This document shows positions 43,521-52,623 of a stretch of DNA of 64,000 nucleotides, piece after piece; the first letter of the stretch is position 1, and each line of letters begins with the position of its first letter. Location: NCBI GenBank assembly GCA_018242605.1, contig JAFEBP010000006.1, forward strand, positions 62,001 to 126,000. Reading direction: 5' to 3'. The position numbers were made by a program, and so were the translations under genes. The notes under the pieces were generated by a model. It saw only the letters and a list, made by a program, of their open reading frames with translations. It was not told the origin of the DNA and searched no databases. This DNA is from Planctomycetota bacterium (lineage in GTDB: Bacteria; Planctomycetota; Phycisphaerae; Phycisphaerales; UBA1924).

Positions 43521-43961
43521 ATGCTCTTTGAAGATCTGGCAAACTCGGGTGCGGCGCCGGCCTTGGAACGGATGCTGCGGTTCGCCGCGGCAAGGCAGCG
43601 GCTGCTCGTCCACAACATCGCCAACATCGATACGCCGGACTACCGGCCGATGGACGTCTCGCCCAAGGCGTTCCAGGATGCGCTCGCGAAGGCGGTGCAC
43701 CAACGCAGGCAGGCTACGGGCGGCGAGTTCGGCGATCTGCGCATGGGCGCGGACGAGGAGGCGGTCTTCAACGCCGACGCGTCGACTGATCTGCATCCGA
43801 GAACCCCCTCTTCGGGCGTGCTGTACCACGACCGCAACAACCGCGACCTGGAACGCATGATGCAGAGCCTGGCCGAGAACAACCTGACGCACCGCGTGGC
43901 AGCTGATTTGCTGAGGCGTCACAACGAACTGCTGCGGTCGGCGATCTCGCAGCGCGTGTGA
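43521..43961 (+). CDS. flgB: Flagellar basal-body rod protein FlgB
   Basis: This 146-residue protein forms part of the proximal rod in the periplasm. The family motif LLVHNIANIDTPDYRPMD is at residues about 28-45, and the C-terminal helix ENNLTHRVAADLLRRHNELL is typical. Length is normal. No strong Shine-Dalgarno precedes ATG 43521; the in-frame ATG at 43572 would remove the first 17 residues, which fit the family. It is followed by flgC after 7 bp. Confidence 0.95.
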   Translation: MLFEDLANSGAAPALERMLRFAAARQRLLVHNIANIDTPDYRPMDVSPKAFQDALAKAVHQRRQATGGEFGDLRMGADEEAVFNADASTDLHPRTPSSGVLYHDRNNRDLERMMQSLAENNLTHRVAADLLRRHNELLRSAISQRV

Positions 43962-43968
43962 GTAAAGC

Positions 43969-44388
43969 ATGTACGGACTACTCGACATCTCCACTGGCGG
44001 CATGATCGCTCAGCGGGCGCGGCTCACGGCGATCTCGGCAAACATCGCGAACCAGCACAGCGTGATGCCCGACGGCACGCCCTACCGCGCCCGGCACGTC
44101 ATTCTTGCGCCCGGCGACCCTTCCGCCCACGGCAAGGAAGCGCAGGGCATGGGCGTTCACGTAGCGGAGGTGCAGATTGACCAGAGGCCGTTCAACCTGC
44201 GTTACGACCCAGATCATCCGCTCGCGGTGAAGGAAGGCCCCCAGAAGGGCTACGTACGGCTCTCGAACGTGAATCCGGTGGAGGAGCAGGTCAACGCGTT
44301 GCAGGCGTCGCGTTCGTACGAGGCGAACGCGGCGGCGGCGGAAAGCACCAAGGCGATGGTGGCACAGGCTTTGCGGCTGTTGGCGTGA
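43969..44388 (+). CDS. flgC: Flagellar basal-body rod protein FlgC
   Basis: The 139-residue rod protein starts with the conserved helix STGGMIAQRARLTAISANIAN. It shows GVHVAEVQIDQRPFNLRYDP and the closing VNPVEEQVNALQASRSYEAN segment, all characteristic of FlgC. It assembles with FlgB, FlgF and FlgG into the rod. The usual NxDTPG-like loop has become HSVMPDGTPYRARH here, as is common in FlgC. Confidence 0.95.
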   Translation: MYGLLDISTGGMIAQRARLTAISANIANQHSVMPDGTPYRARHVILAPGDPSAHGKEAQGMGVHVAEVQIDQRPFNLRYDPDHPLAVKEGPQKGYVRLSNVNPVEEQVNALQASRSYEANAAAAESTKAMVAQALRLLA

Positions 44389-44433
44389 TCGGTGTATTCC
44401 CGATTGTGCATTGCTGAGATGGAGTAGCGGACT

Positions 44434-44751
44434 ATGGCAGATCCATTGGGCTTCGTGAACGGTGTGTCGGGAGTTGATCGCGCGGGAGCGATCGACCGTC
44501 CGGGCGGGGGTTCGAAGGCCGCCAAGGGCGGGCCGAGCTTCGCCGACATGCTGCGCGAGAGCCTTGACGAAGTGAACAAGGCCCAGAATGAGGCGACCCG
44601 GGCGGCGGAAGACCTCGCCACGGGCGAGCGCGCGGACCTGGAGGGCGTGGTGGCGGCGACGCAGAAGGCGGACAACGCCTTCCGCATGCTGCAGTCTCTG
44701 CGCAACAAGATGGTGGAAGCCTACGACGAGATCAAGCAGATGCGCGTGTAA
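44434..44751 (+). CDS. fliE: Flagellar hook-basal body protein FliE
   Basis: The 105-residue protein joins the MS ring to the rod. The C-terminal half has the FliE pattern: SFADMLRESLDEVNKAQNEA, then DLEGVVAATQKADNAFRMLQ and LRNKMVEAYDEIKQMRV. GGAG lies about 9 bp before the ATG. It follows the normal flgB-flgC-fliE order. Confidence 0.95.
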   Translation: MADPLGFVNGVSGVDRAGAIDRPGGGSKAAKGGPSFADMLRESLDEVNKAQNEATRAAEDLATGERADLEGVVAATQKADNAFRMLQSLRNKMVEAYDEIKQMRV

Positions 44752-44852
44752 GCGGGGGACGCACCGCCCGTCGGGGCGGGTTCGCGCAGTTTCGGCCCCG
44801 TGCGTCTTCAAGGCGCAGGGCGTGCGCCGCCGAATGAATGGCGGTCAATGAC

Positions 44853-44871
44853 GGACGCGGGGATCGCGTCC
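44853..44871 (+). other. Intercistronic hairpin in the fliE-fliF gap
   Basis: GGACGCG-gggat-CGCGTCC is a perfect 7-bp stem, placed 11 bp before the GGAGG ribosome-binding site of fliF. It may set mRNA stability or translation rate of fliF; there is no T-run. Confidence 0.35.
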
Positions 44872-44894
44872 ACACAGGCACGGAGGCCGCAACG

Positions 44895-46613
44895 ATGGAG
44901 TTCCTCAGGCGCACATTCGCGCCGATCGGCAAACACCTCGGGAATCTCACCCCCACGCACAAGCTGCTCGTGGGGAGCGTGGTCGTCGTGCTCGGGATGA
45001 CGCTACTGCTGGTGTCTCAGTACACCGGCAAACCCTCCATGGTGGAGCTGCTCCCCGGGGCGCCTGCGTCGGAGCAGGACTCGGCCGCCGCGGCGCTGGG
45101 CGAGCTGGGCATCCCCTACGAGAACGTTGGCGGCAAGGTGATGGTGCACGCGGCGGACAAGAGCCGTGCCGTGTCGCGCCTGGGTGAGTCGGGCAAGCTG
45201 CCCAGCGACAAGGCGATTCTGTTCGAGAACATTCTGAACAAGCCGAGCTGGACCAACTCGCGCCAGCAGAACGAGCAGCTTTACAACAACGCGCTGCAGA
45301 ACGAACTGTCGCTGCGGATCGCCGACTTCAAGGGGATCAAGAGCGCGAAGGTCTTCCTGGACATCCCCGAGGCGCAGGGGTTCGGCCCCACGTTGAAGAA
45401 GCCCAGCGCTTCGGCGATGATCGTTACGGATTCGGGCCAGCAGCTCGGCCAGGGGATGGTCGACGCGATCGCCAACTTCATCGCCGGCAGCAAGGCGGGC
45501 CTCACGATCGACCGCGTCCGCGTGATCGACGCCGTGAGCGGCCGCCAGCGCAAGGCGACCACCGAGGACGAAGCTCTTCCCACCACGTATCTCGAGCACG
45601 CGGCGCGCGTGGAGAGCCAGACGCGTGAGAAGGTGCAGGAACTGCTCGCCTTCATCCCGGGCGCGGTGGTGGCGGTGACGGCGCAGGTCGACGTGACCCG
45701 CTCACGCGCCGAGGTGCGGACGAACATGCCCGAGAAGCAGGGCACGATCTCGATGCGCAAGCGCGAGACCGAGACCACCACGACCAGCGCGGAGGCCGGC
45801 CAGGGCGGCGAGGCGGGGTTCGGGGCGAATCAGACGGCCGACATCAACCGTGGCGGGGGCGCCTCGGGCGGGAAGCACGAATCCAACGAGACGACCACCG
45901 AGTACGAGAACCACGTCGGCACGCGGAGCGAGACCATTCTTGATCCGCGGGGCTATCCGACGATGGTCGCGGTGAGCGTGAACGTGCCCAAGGGCTTTGT
46001 CGCCAACCTGCTCAAGGCGGCGGGCGACAAGAAGGACGCGGAGAAGCAGCCCACGGACGAAGAGGTCAACCAGCGTTTCGCTTCGCTGCGCAAGGACATC
46101 ATCGACAGCCTGACCCCGCACGTGCGGGCCATGACGGCGCAGGCCAACTCCCACGTGAGCGCCGACGACCTCAAAAAAATAGTCGCGGACTCCATCGGCG
46201 TGACCATGATCCCGGTGGTCGCACCCGCGGCGATGGCTGTCCAGACCGCCGGTTTGCTCGGCGGGCTGGGCGGTGGGGGGGGCGGCGGTTTGCTCGGAGG
46301 AGGTCTGATCGAGAAGGGCGTGCTGGGCGGGCTCTCCGCGGTGGCGCTGGGCATGATGCTGATGATGGTGAAGAAGGCCAGTCGCCGCGACGCGATGCCG
46401 ACGGCGGAAGAGCTGGTGGGCCTGCCGCCCACGCTCGAAGCCGACTCCGACGTGGTGGGCGAAGCAGACGAGGGCGATTCGGCGATGGCGGGCATCGAGG
46501 TTGACGAGCAGGACGTTCAGCGACAGAAGGTGCTGGAGCAGGTCAACGAGCTGGTCTCGGCGCAGCCCGCGGAGGCCGCCAAGACGATCGGCCGCTGGAT
46601 CACCCCTGAGTAA
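44895..46613 (+). CDS. fliF: Flagellar MS-ring protein FliF
   Basis: The 572-residue protein forms the membrane ring that carries the export apparatus and the C-ring. A first membrane segment lies at about 24-42 (LLVGSVVVVLGMTLLLVSQ). The periplasmic ring-building domains show NILNKPSWTNSRQQNEQLYN, AKVFLDIPE and ASAMIV. A Gly-rich stretch leads to the second membrane segment at about 475-494. The cytoplasmic tail ends in QPAEAAKTIGRWITPE, the FliG-binding region. ATG 44895 is chosen because GGAGG lies 8 bp upstream; the frame is open to 44838, but that part does not fit the family. Confidence 0.95.
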   Translation: MEFLRRTFAPIGKHLGNLTPTHKLLVGSVVVVLGMTLLLVSQYTGKPSMVELLPGAPASEQDSAAAALGELGIPYENVGGKVMVHAADKSRAVSRLGESGKLPSDKAILFENILNKPSWTNSRQQNEQLYNNALQNELSLRIADFKGIKSAKVFLDIPEAQGFGPTLKKPSASAMIVTDSGQQLGQGMVDAIANFIAGSKAGLTIDRVRVIDAVSGRQRKATTEDEALPTTYLEHAARVESQTREKVQELLAFIPGAVVAVTAQVDVTRSRAEVRTNMPEKQGTISMRKRETETTTTSAEAGQGGEAGFGANQTADINRGGGASGGKHESNETTTEYENHVGTRSETILDPRGYPTMVAVSVNVPKGFVANLLKAAGDKKDAEKQPTDEEVNQRFASLRKDIIDSLTPHVRAMTAQANSHVSADDLKKIVADSIGVTMIPVVAPAAMAVQTAGLLGGLGGGGGGGLLGGGLIEKGVLGGLSAVALGMMLMMVKKASRRDAMPTAEELVGLPPTLEADSDVVGEADEGDSAMAGIEVDEQDVQRQKVLEQVNELVSAQPAEAAKTIGRWITPE

Positions 46614-46637
46614 AGCAAGGCGAAGCACGGAGCCGCG

Positions 46638-47678
46638 ATGCCCAGAAGACCCAACGACAAACTCCCGGAAAACGCCTCGGATCTGGAGCCCTTGACGAAG
46701 GCCGCCATTCTTCTGCTGGCTGTTGGATCCGACCGGGCCGCGGCGATGCTCAAGCACCTGTCCGCGCAGGCGGTGGAAGAAGTCACTCGCGAACTCGCGG
46801 GCCTGGGCCGCGTGCCCGGGGCGCTCCAGGCACAGGTCGTCAACGAGTTCTACGACGTCTCGATCCTGGGGGCGGGCGGGGCCGAGGGCGGGCTTGATTA
46901 CGCCAAGACGATCCTGAAGAACTCGCTCGACAGCCAGAGTGCCGAGCGGATGCTCGGGCAGATCCAGACCCAGGTGCAGAAGACGCCCTTCTCCTTCCTT
47001 CAGCGTGCCGAGAGCGAGAACCTGCTCACGTTCATCCAGGATGAACACCCGCAGACCATCGCGCTCATTGTTTGTCACCTTCCCCACCACAAGGCCAGCG
47101 AGATTCTCGCCGGGCTCCCGATGCAGAAGCAGGTGGAAGTGATCAAACGCGTGGCAAATATGGAGCAGACCAACCCCGAAGTCATCCGCGAGGTGGAGCG
47201 GGGTCTGGAGAGCCGCCTTTCCAGCATGCTCGTTCAGTCGATGGAAAAGGCCGGGGGCGTCGAGACGGTCGCTGAGATCCTCAACCTCGCGGACCGCGCC
47301 ACCGAGAAGGCGATCATGGAAGGGTTGGAGGCCGAGGACCCGGACCTGGTCGAGCAGATCCGCCGACTCATGTTCGTGTTCGAAGACATCAACAAGGTCA
47401 ACGACAAGGGCATCCAGGCGGTGCTCAAGGAAGTGGAGAACAGCGAGCTGGCGCTGGCGCTCAAGACCGCCTCGGAGAGCCTCAAGACCAAGATCTTCAA
47501 GAACATGTCGGAGCGTGCGGCGTCGCTCATCAAGGAAGACATGGAGTACATGGGGCCGGTCCGGGTCAGCGACGTGGAGGCGGCTCAGCAGCGCATCGTG
47601 GACATCGTGCGGCGTCTCGAGGACGCAGGCGAGGTGGTGGTGGAAGGCCGCGGCGGCGATGCCGAGGCGCTTGTGTAA
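46638..47678 (+). CDS. fliG: Flagellar motor switch protein FliG
   Basis: The 346-residue C-ring protein transmits torque and binds FliF, FliM and the stator. The middle domain motif DEHPQTIALIVCHLPHHKAS is intact, and the C-terminal domain has the charged torque helix (ERAASLIKEDMEYMGPVRVSD) as in other FliG proteins. It begins 24 bp after fliF. Its partner FliM is not encoded in this cluster. Confidence 0.96.
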   Translation: MPRRPNDKLPENASDLEPLTKAAILLLAVGSDRAAAMLKHLSAQAVEEVTRELAGLGRVPGALQAQVVNEFYDVSILGAGGAEGGLDYAKTILKNSLDSQSAERMLGQIQTQVQKTPFSFLQRAESENLLTFIQDEHPQTIALIVCHLPHHKASEILAGLPMQKQVEVIKRVANMEQTNPEVIREVERGLESRLSSMLVQSMEKAGGVETVAEILNLADRATEKAIMEGLEAEDPDLVEQIRRLMFVFEDINKVNDKGIQAVLKEVENSELALALKTASESLKTKIFKNMSERAASLIKEDMEYMGPVRVSDVEAAQQRIVDIVRRLEDAGEVVVEGRGGDAEALV

Positions 47679-47700
47679 GTCCGATGGTCGTTCATTCCGG

Positions 47701-47722
47701 CGGGATGCGTCAGAGCGTCCCG
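47701..47722 (+). other. Intercistronic hairpin between fliG and fliH
   Basis: CGGGATGC-gtcaga-GCGTCCCG forms an 8-bp stem with one T-G wobble in the 63-bp gap, just before the GGAG (47729-47732) that precedes the fliH GTG. It may adjust the level of FliH relative to FliG. Confidence 0.35.
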
Positions 47723-47741
47723 ATCGGCGGAGTATTCCCGC

Positions 47742-48515
47742 GTGGCGATGATCCGACAAGCTGCGGCCGAGCGAGTGGTGCGCGACGCGGTCGTGCTCGA
47801 TCTGGGCGATCTCGCGCGACAAGGCGAAGCCTGCCGCCAGCGGGCTCGGGCGGAAGCCGGGGCGATCGTGCAGGAAGCCAAGGCCGAGCGCGAGCGGTTG
47901 ATCCGAGGTGCCGCGGAACAGGGCAAGGCCGAGGGTTTCGCCAAAGGGCGCGAGCAGGGAATCGCCGAAGGACGCGAGCAGGGCCGGCGGGACGCGCTCG
48001 CGGAGCGGGGCGCGGCGCTGGACCTGCTGGCCAAGGGGTGGGGCGAATCGCTCGCTGGCTTCCTGGCGGCTCGGGAGGCGGCGCTGGTCGAGGCCCGGCG
48101 CGATGTGGTGCAACTGGCCGTGCTGCTCGCGGAACGGATTGTCAAGCGAGCGATTGAGCTCGAGCCGCAGCGTGTGGCAGACCAGGTCGCGGCGGTGCTT
48201 GCGACCCTGGCGCGGCCGACGCGCCTTCGGCTGCGGATGCACCCAGAGGATGAGGCGCTTGTTCGCGAGTCGCTGCCGTCTGTGGCGGCGAACTTCAACG
48301 CGGCGGAGCATCTGGAAATTGTCACCGACGCCTCGATGCGGCGCGGCGGCGTGATCGCCGAAACCGCGGGCGGGGGGGCGATCGACGCGACGATCCGCAC
48401 GCAGTTGGACCGCATGGCTCGCGCGCTGCTTCCCGGCCATGCCGAGCCGTTCTCCGAGGTCTCGGCCACGCCGCGGGCCTCGTCTGAGGCACCTTCTCAG
48501 GAGGGTGCGCAGTGA
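47742..48515 (+). CDS. fliH: Flagellar export stator protein FliH
   Basis: The 257-residue protein regulates the FliI ATPase and links it to the C-ring. It shows the hallmark AxxxG/GxxxG helix repeat (GKAEGFAKGREQGIAEGREQ). A C-terminal domain follows with VLLAERIVKRAIELEPQRV and LRLRMHPEDEALVRESLP, as in FliH/YscL. GTG 47742 has GGAG 9 bp upstream; an ATG two codons on is farther from that site. The stop overlaps the fliI start. Confidence 0.9.
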   Translation: MAMIRQAAAERVVRDAVVLDLGDLARQGEACRQRARAEAGAIVQEAKAERERLIRGAAEQGKAEGFAKGREQGIAEGREQGRRDALAERGAALDLLAKGWGESLAGFLAAREAALVEARRDVVQLAVLLAERIVKRAIELEPQRVADQVAAVLATLARPTRLRLRMHPEDEALVRESLPSVAANFNAAEHLEIVTDASMRRGGVIAETAGGGAIDATIRTQLDRMARALLPGHAEPFSEVSATPRASSEAPSQEGAQ

Positions 48516-49876
48516 CCATGCTCGCGCACGCGTTTGAGTCCGCTCGCTTGGCGCTTCCGCTGCGCATTGTGGGGCGTGTCGCGGCGTTGCGAGGTCTAAC
48601 CGTTCTTGTGGATGACCTGCCGCTTCCCGTGGGGTCGCTCGTCCGCATCGGCCGCGACGGTGGGGCCGCGGGCGCGATGTTCGGCGAGGTTGTCGGCTTC
48701 ACGCGCGAGCACGCGGCCGTCATGGTGCTCGGACAGACCAGCGGCATCCGTCCCGGCGATGAGGTTGTGGGCGAGGAGACTGCTCAGACGGCGGCGGTGG
48801 GCCCCGCGTTGCTGGGGCGAGTGGTCGATGGGCTCGGCTCGCCGATCGACGGGCTTGGCCCGGTGCCGGAGATGGTCCGCCGGCCCATCTCCCCCGAACC
48901 GCTGCAGGCGCTCAAGCGCCGGCGCATTACCGATCAACTCGTGACTGGCATTCGAGCCTTGGACCTGATGACCCCGGTGGGATTGGGCCAACGTCTGGGC
49001 GTCTTCGCAGGGCCGGGCGTGGGTAAGTCGACGCTGTTGGGCACCATCGCGAGGCGCGCCAGCAGCGACGTGAACGTGATCGCGCTCATCGGCGAACGCG
49101 GGCGTGAAGTGAAGGACTTCATCGAGCACGCTCTGGGGCCCGAGGGGCTCAGCCGGAGCATCGTCGTCGTCGCTACCGGTGATGAGTCTCCGCTGCTGCG
49201 GCTTCGTGCGGCGCGCTTCGCCTGCACCGCGGCCGAGTTCTTCCGGGATCGCGGCGACGATGTGCTGCTGATGATGGACTCGGTGACGCGCTTCGCCCAC
49301 GCGCAGCGTCAGGTGGGTCTTTCGGTGGGTGAACCGCCCGCCACGAAGGGCTACACGCCGAGCGTCTTCGCCCAGATGGCCCTTCTCCTGGAACGGGCCG
49401 GCGCGGTGGAGTCGGCGGGCGGCGGTTCGATCACCGGCTTGTACACGATTCTGGTGGACGGCGATGACATGACCGAACCGATCGCGGACGCCGCACGCGG
49501 CATTCTGGACGGGCACGTGGTGCTCTCCCGCAAGCTCGCACGCAAGGGGCACTACCCCGCGATCGACGTGCTCGACTCGATCTCCCGCGTCGCGGGCGAT
49601 ATCACCAGCCGCGAATGCGGAGAGGCTCGCATCCAGATCACGCGCATGCTCGCGGCGTACCGGGAGGTCGAGGATCTCGTCCAGATCGGTGCGTACGCCA
49701 GGGGCAGTAATCCGGAGTCCGACGCGGCGATCGAGTACCAGCGTGCGATCAACGACATGCTCAAGCAGGGGCGGGATGACAACATCCCGTTCGAGACTGC
49801 CCGGGGGGCGTTCCTCAAACTCGCGAAGGAGTCCGCCGCAGCGGCGTCGGGCGCGCGTCAGAAAGGCAGGGCCTGA
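48512..49876 (+). CDS. fliI: Flagellum-specific ATPase FliI
   Basis: The 454-residue ATPase powers export through the flagellar type III apparatus. Walker A is GPGVGKST at residues 167-174. Other family motifs are LIGERGREVKDFIEHALG, LLMMDSVTRFAHAQRQVGLS, GEPPATKGYTPSVFAQMALL, GSITGLYTILVDGDDMTEPI and ILDGHVVLSRKLARKGHYPA. The GTG start overlaps the fliH stop and is preceded by AGGAGGG at 48499-48505. Confidence 0.97.
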   Translation: MTMLAHAFESARLALPLRIVGRVAALRGLTVLVDDLPLPVGSLVRIGRDGGAAGAMFGEVVGFTREHAAVMVLGQTSGIRPGDEVVGEETAQTAAVGPALLGRVVDGLGSPIDGLGPVPEMVRRPISPEPLQALKRRRITDQLVTGIRALDLMTPVGLGQRLGVFAGPGVGKSTLLGTIARRASSDVNVIALIGERGREVKDFIEHALGPEGLSRSIVVVATGDESPLLRLRAARFACTAAEFFRDRGDDVLLMMDSVTRFAHAQRQVGLSVGEPPATKGYTPSVFAQMALLLERAGAVESAGGGSITGLYTILVDGDDMTEPIADAARGILDGHVVLSRKLARKGHYPAIDVLDSISRVAGDITSRECGEARIQITRMLAAYREVEDLVQIGAYARGSNPESDAAIEYQRAINDMLKQGRDDNIPFETARGAFLKLAKESAAAASGARQKGRA

Positions 49877-49879
49877 TTC

Positions 49880-50338
49880 ATGGCCAGGTTCGTGTTTCGT
49901 CTCGAGCCGGTGCTGCGGCAGCGGCGTTCCGTCGAGCGTCTCAAGCAGCAGGCGTTGGCGAAGGTGCAGATCGAACGCGTCGCGCTCGAGGAGGCGATCC
50001 GCGAGTGCGGGCGAGGCATCGAAGCCGCGAAGCAGGAGTGGCGTAGCCAACTCGCCGCGGGCGGTGTGGCCGACCTTCGGGGCGCACGGCTGCAGGCTGG
50101 AGCATCGCTGCACCTAACGGCGCAGGCTCAGCGTGCGGTGATCAAGCTGGCGGGCGTGGTGCGCCGGCAGGAGCAGGCCCGGGCCGAACTCGCCGCGGCC
50201 TCGGCGCGTGTGAAGGCGGTGGAGCTTCTGCGTGAAGCGCAGTTGGAGCGTTGGCGCGAAGAGCAGAACAGGATTGAGAATGCGGCGTTGGACGAGATTG
50301 TCACGATGAGGGCCGGCACGGTTGAGGAGGCGGCATGA
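49880..50338 (+). CDS. fliJ: Flagellar export protein FliJ
   Basis: The 152-residue protein is one long coiled coil. It starts with FVFRLEPVLRQRRSVERLKQ, the usual FliJ opening, and ends with REAQLERWREEQNRIENAALDEI. It inserts into the FliI ring and couples ATP hydrolysis to the gate. It starts 3 bp after fliI and overlaps the next gene by 4 bp. Confidence 0.9.
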   Translation: MARFVFRLEPVLRQRRSVERLKQQALAKVQIERVALEEAIRECGRGIEAAKQEWRSQLAAGGVADLRGARLQAGASLHLTAQAQRAVIKLAGVVRRQEQARAELAAASARVKAVELLREAQLERWREEQNRIENAALDEIVTMRAGTVEEAA

Positions 50339-51129
50339 AAACGCTCTGGAACGGGTTCATCATTCTGGCCATCGCCAATCTGCTGGCGCTCGGCGGCTTC
50401 ATCGGCTGGCTCGTGAGCAGCGATCGCCTGAACATGGACCGCATCCGGCAGATCCGCATGGTGCTCTCGATCACCATCAGCGAGCAGGCGGCGAAGGAGG
50501 CTTCGGAGCAGGCCAAGGTTGCGCAGGACAAAAAGACCGCTGACGAGGCCGCGAAGGCCGCCAAACCGCCGCTCACCGCGGCGGAGAAGCTCGCCGCGCG
50601 TGTGGAGGCGACGCAACTGGACCAGGAGCGGGCTTCACGGTTGCGACGCGAGGTCGAGGCGCTTCAATCTCGCCTGGCTTCCGACTCTGAAAAGCTCTCC
50701 AAGGAACGTCAGCAGCTCGATGCCGACAAGGCGGCGTTCGCTGCCACGGTGGCCGCGCAGAGCGCCAAGACGGATGACGAGCAGTTCCAGAAATCCCTGG
50801 GTGTGCTCGTTGGACTCAAGCCCGCGGCGGCGAAGACGATGCTGATGCAGATGATGGGTACGGGCTCCGCGTCGACGGCCCAGCCTTCCGCTCAACCGGG
50901 TGCTCAGGCGGGCGATCAGAATCAGCAGGCCTCGAGCGCGGACACCAAGGCCCGCCTCAAGCAGGCGGTCGCGTACCTCAACGCGATGGAAGAGCGTCCC
51001 CGGTCCAAGATCATGGCCGAGTTCGCCAAGGACGATCCGCGATTGGCAGCGGACTTGCTGGACAATCTCCGGGCATTCGGTCAACTCGCCAAGACGAGTG
51101 ACTCGCCGCCCGGGACCGGCACTAAATGA
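50335..51129 (+). CDS. MotE/YlxF-like membrane protein
   Basis: The 264-residue protein has one N-terminal membrane segment (residues about 8-29, FIILAIANLLALGGFIGWLV). A long Ala/Glu/Lys-rich coiled coil follows. The C-terminal helical region YLNAMEERPRSKIMAEFAKD, then DPRLAADLLDNLRAFG, resembles the MgtE-N-like end of MotE, in which a repeated helix-turn-helix holds the protein in the periplasm. Its place between fliJ and fliK is where ylxF (motE) sits in Bacillus-type operons. MotE serves as a chaperone or stabiliser of the stator in other bacteria; that role is inferred here. Confidence 0.75.
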   Translation: MKTLWNGFIILAIANLLALGGFIGWLVSSDRLNMDRIRQIRMVLSITISEQAAKEASEQAKVAQDKKTADEAAKAAKPPLTAAEKLAARVEATQLDQERASRLRREVEALQSRLASDSEKLSKERQQLDADKAAFAATVAAQSAKTDDEQFQKSLGVLVGLKPAAAKTMLMQMMGTGSASTAQPSAQPGAQAGDQNQQASSADTKARLKQAVAYLNAMEERPRSKIMAEFAKDDPRLAADLLDNLRAFGQLAKTSDSPPGTGTK

Positions 51130-52508
51130 CGCGACCGCAGACACTCTCCGATTTTGACCGTGCGGCGCCCACCCCCAAGCCGCGACCCGCTCAGGGTGTT
51201 CGTCCTCCCTCAGCGGCGGCGATCGCTACGCCGGACCAGGCGTTCGACGCGCACCTGGCGCGGGCATCGGGCGAAGCGACTGATCAGAACCAGAAGGATC
51301 TCACCCAAGGCGTGTCATGCCAGGACAAGGGCATCAGCGATGAATCTCGGCCGAGCGATGGAGCGCAGTCGGCTCAGCAGGCTCAGACACGAACTCAAGC
51401 TCCCGTGACGGCGACTCAGAAGGCCGTAGATCTCCTGCGGCGCGATGGCCCGACGGACTTGGATGATCTGGCGACGCAGGAACTGCAGAGCTCCACGCCC
51501 CACGGGGGGATGAACGTCGCCGAGACTGCGGTGCCGCTCACCGGCGTTGCCCCCAAGGAGGCGCCGACCGCCCCTCCATCCCGGATACAGAGCAGCGGTG
51601 GCGATGAGGCCCGCTCGCTTGACCGCGAAGGGCAGAGGCCCGAGCACTCCCAGCAGCCCGGCGCAACGAACACGCCGGGAGGCGCAAAGCAGTCGCAGAA
51701 CGCGCAGAACACGCCGCCTCAGACGGATCAAGCACACACTCAAGGGGCCGCGGAGTCGAGCGTGAACCGTGGCACTCCTCATACCGGCTCGCCAACGCAG
51801 GCTGGTCAGTCCTTGGCGACGGCCCAGGCCGTGAAGCCCTCGGCGGCGGGCGCAAATGTCTCAGAGCCTCGAGTGACTGGAGTTGGTGGAGTGAAGCAAA
51901 CAGGTGACTCGGTGCGGGCGCTCTCGCGTCTGAAAGCAGCCGCCGAGCCGCGTGCCCGCCTGGTGGCGCAAGATAGCATGACGCGGCAGGTCACGGGAGG
52001 GCTTGCCGCGGCTCTCAAGCAGGGAGGCGGCACCGCCTCGCTCACGTTGCGGCCTGAAGCGCTGGGTGAACTCACGCTCAACGTGGCCGTGGAAGGGGAT
52101 GCGGTGAGCGTGGAGCTGAGACCGCAGACAGAACTGGCACACCAGTTGCTAACTGATTCATTGGGTCCCCTTCGGGAATCTCTCGAAGCGCGGGGACTGC
52201 GCGTGGAGCGCATAGAGATCGCGGCGGTGGAATCGCCGCGGGACGAGCAGCGGCTTGAAGGGCACCAGCCCAGAGAGCCGGGTGAGCAGAGTACCGGTTC
52301 GCAGGACCCCAAGGAGTGGGCGTCTGGCGAGCAGGGCCGCGGCGGGGATTCTCATCCCGGCACGCGGCACGCGGCAGAATCCGGACGCACGGACGCGTCC
52401 GATGCCGAGGTTGGCGCGGCGGAGCCGCGTGAGAGTGTGCCCGGGTCTTCCGCCCTGTTGCGGATGCTCGGGGCAGACGGGGCGTTGAGGATCGACGCCA
52501 CGGCGTGA
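51126..52508 (+). CDS. fliK: Flagellar hook-length control protein FliK
   Basis: The 460-residue protein has a long low-complexity N-terminal region rich in Gln, Thr, Ser, Ala and Pro, expected for a molecular ruler. The Flg_hook domain at about 285-370 contains GGTASLTLRPEALGELTLNV, AVEGDAVSVELRPQ and LLTDSLGPLRESLEARGL, matching the LxPxxLGxVxVxL family pattern. The tail is again disordered. The ATG overlaps the previous stop. FliK measures hook length and switches export specificity through FlhB. Confidence 0.92.
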   Translation: MTRPQTLSDFDRAAPTPKPRPAQGVRPPSAAAIATPDQAFDAHLARASGEATDQNQKDLTQGVSCQDKGISDESRPSDGAQSAQQAQTRTQAPVTATQKAVDLLRRDGPTDLDDLATQELQSSTPHGGMNVAETAVPLTGVAPKEAPTAPPSRIQSSGGDEARSLDREGQRPEHSQQPGATNTPGGAKQSQNAQNTPPQTDQAHTQGAAESSVNRGTPHTGSPTQAGQSLATAQAVKPSAAGANVSEPRVTGVGGVKQTGDSVRALSRLKAAAEPRARLVAQDSMTRQVTGGLAAALKQGGGTASLTLRPEALGELTLNVAVEGDAVSVELRPQTELAHQLLTDSLGPLRESLEARGLRVERIEIAAVESPRDEQRLEGHQPREPGEQSTGSQDPKEWASGEQGRGGDSHPGTRHAAESGRTDASDAEVGAAEPRESVPGSSALLRMLGADGALRIDATA

Positions 52509-52623
52509 CAGATGTGCCGGGCCGACTGTGGCCCGGCGGCGTGAACGGCCGCCTTCGGGCGGACGGGCGCGATGGCCATGGCGCGGCGGACTCATCCGTC
52601 GCGACACCGGGAGTGCCTACGGC

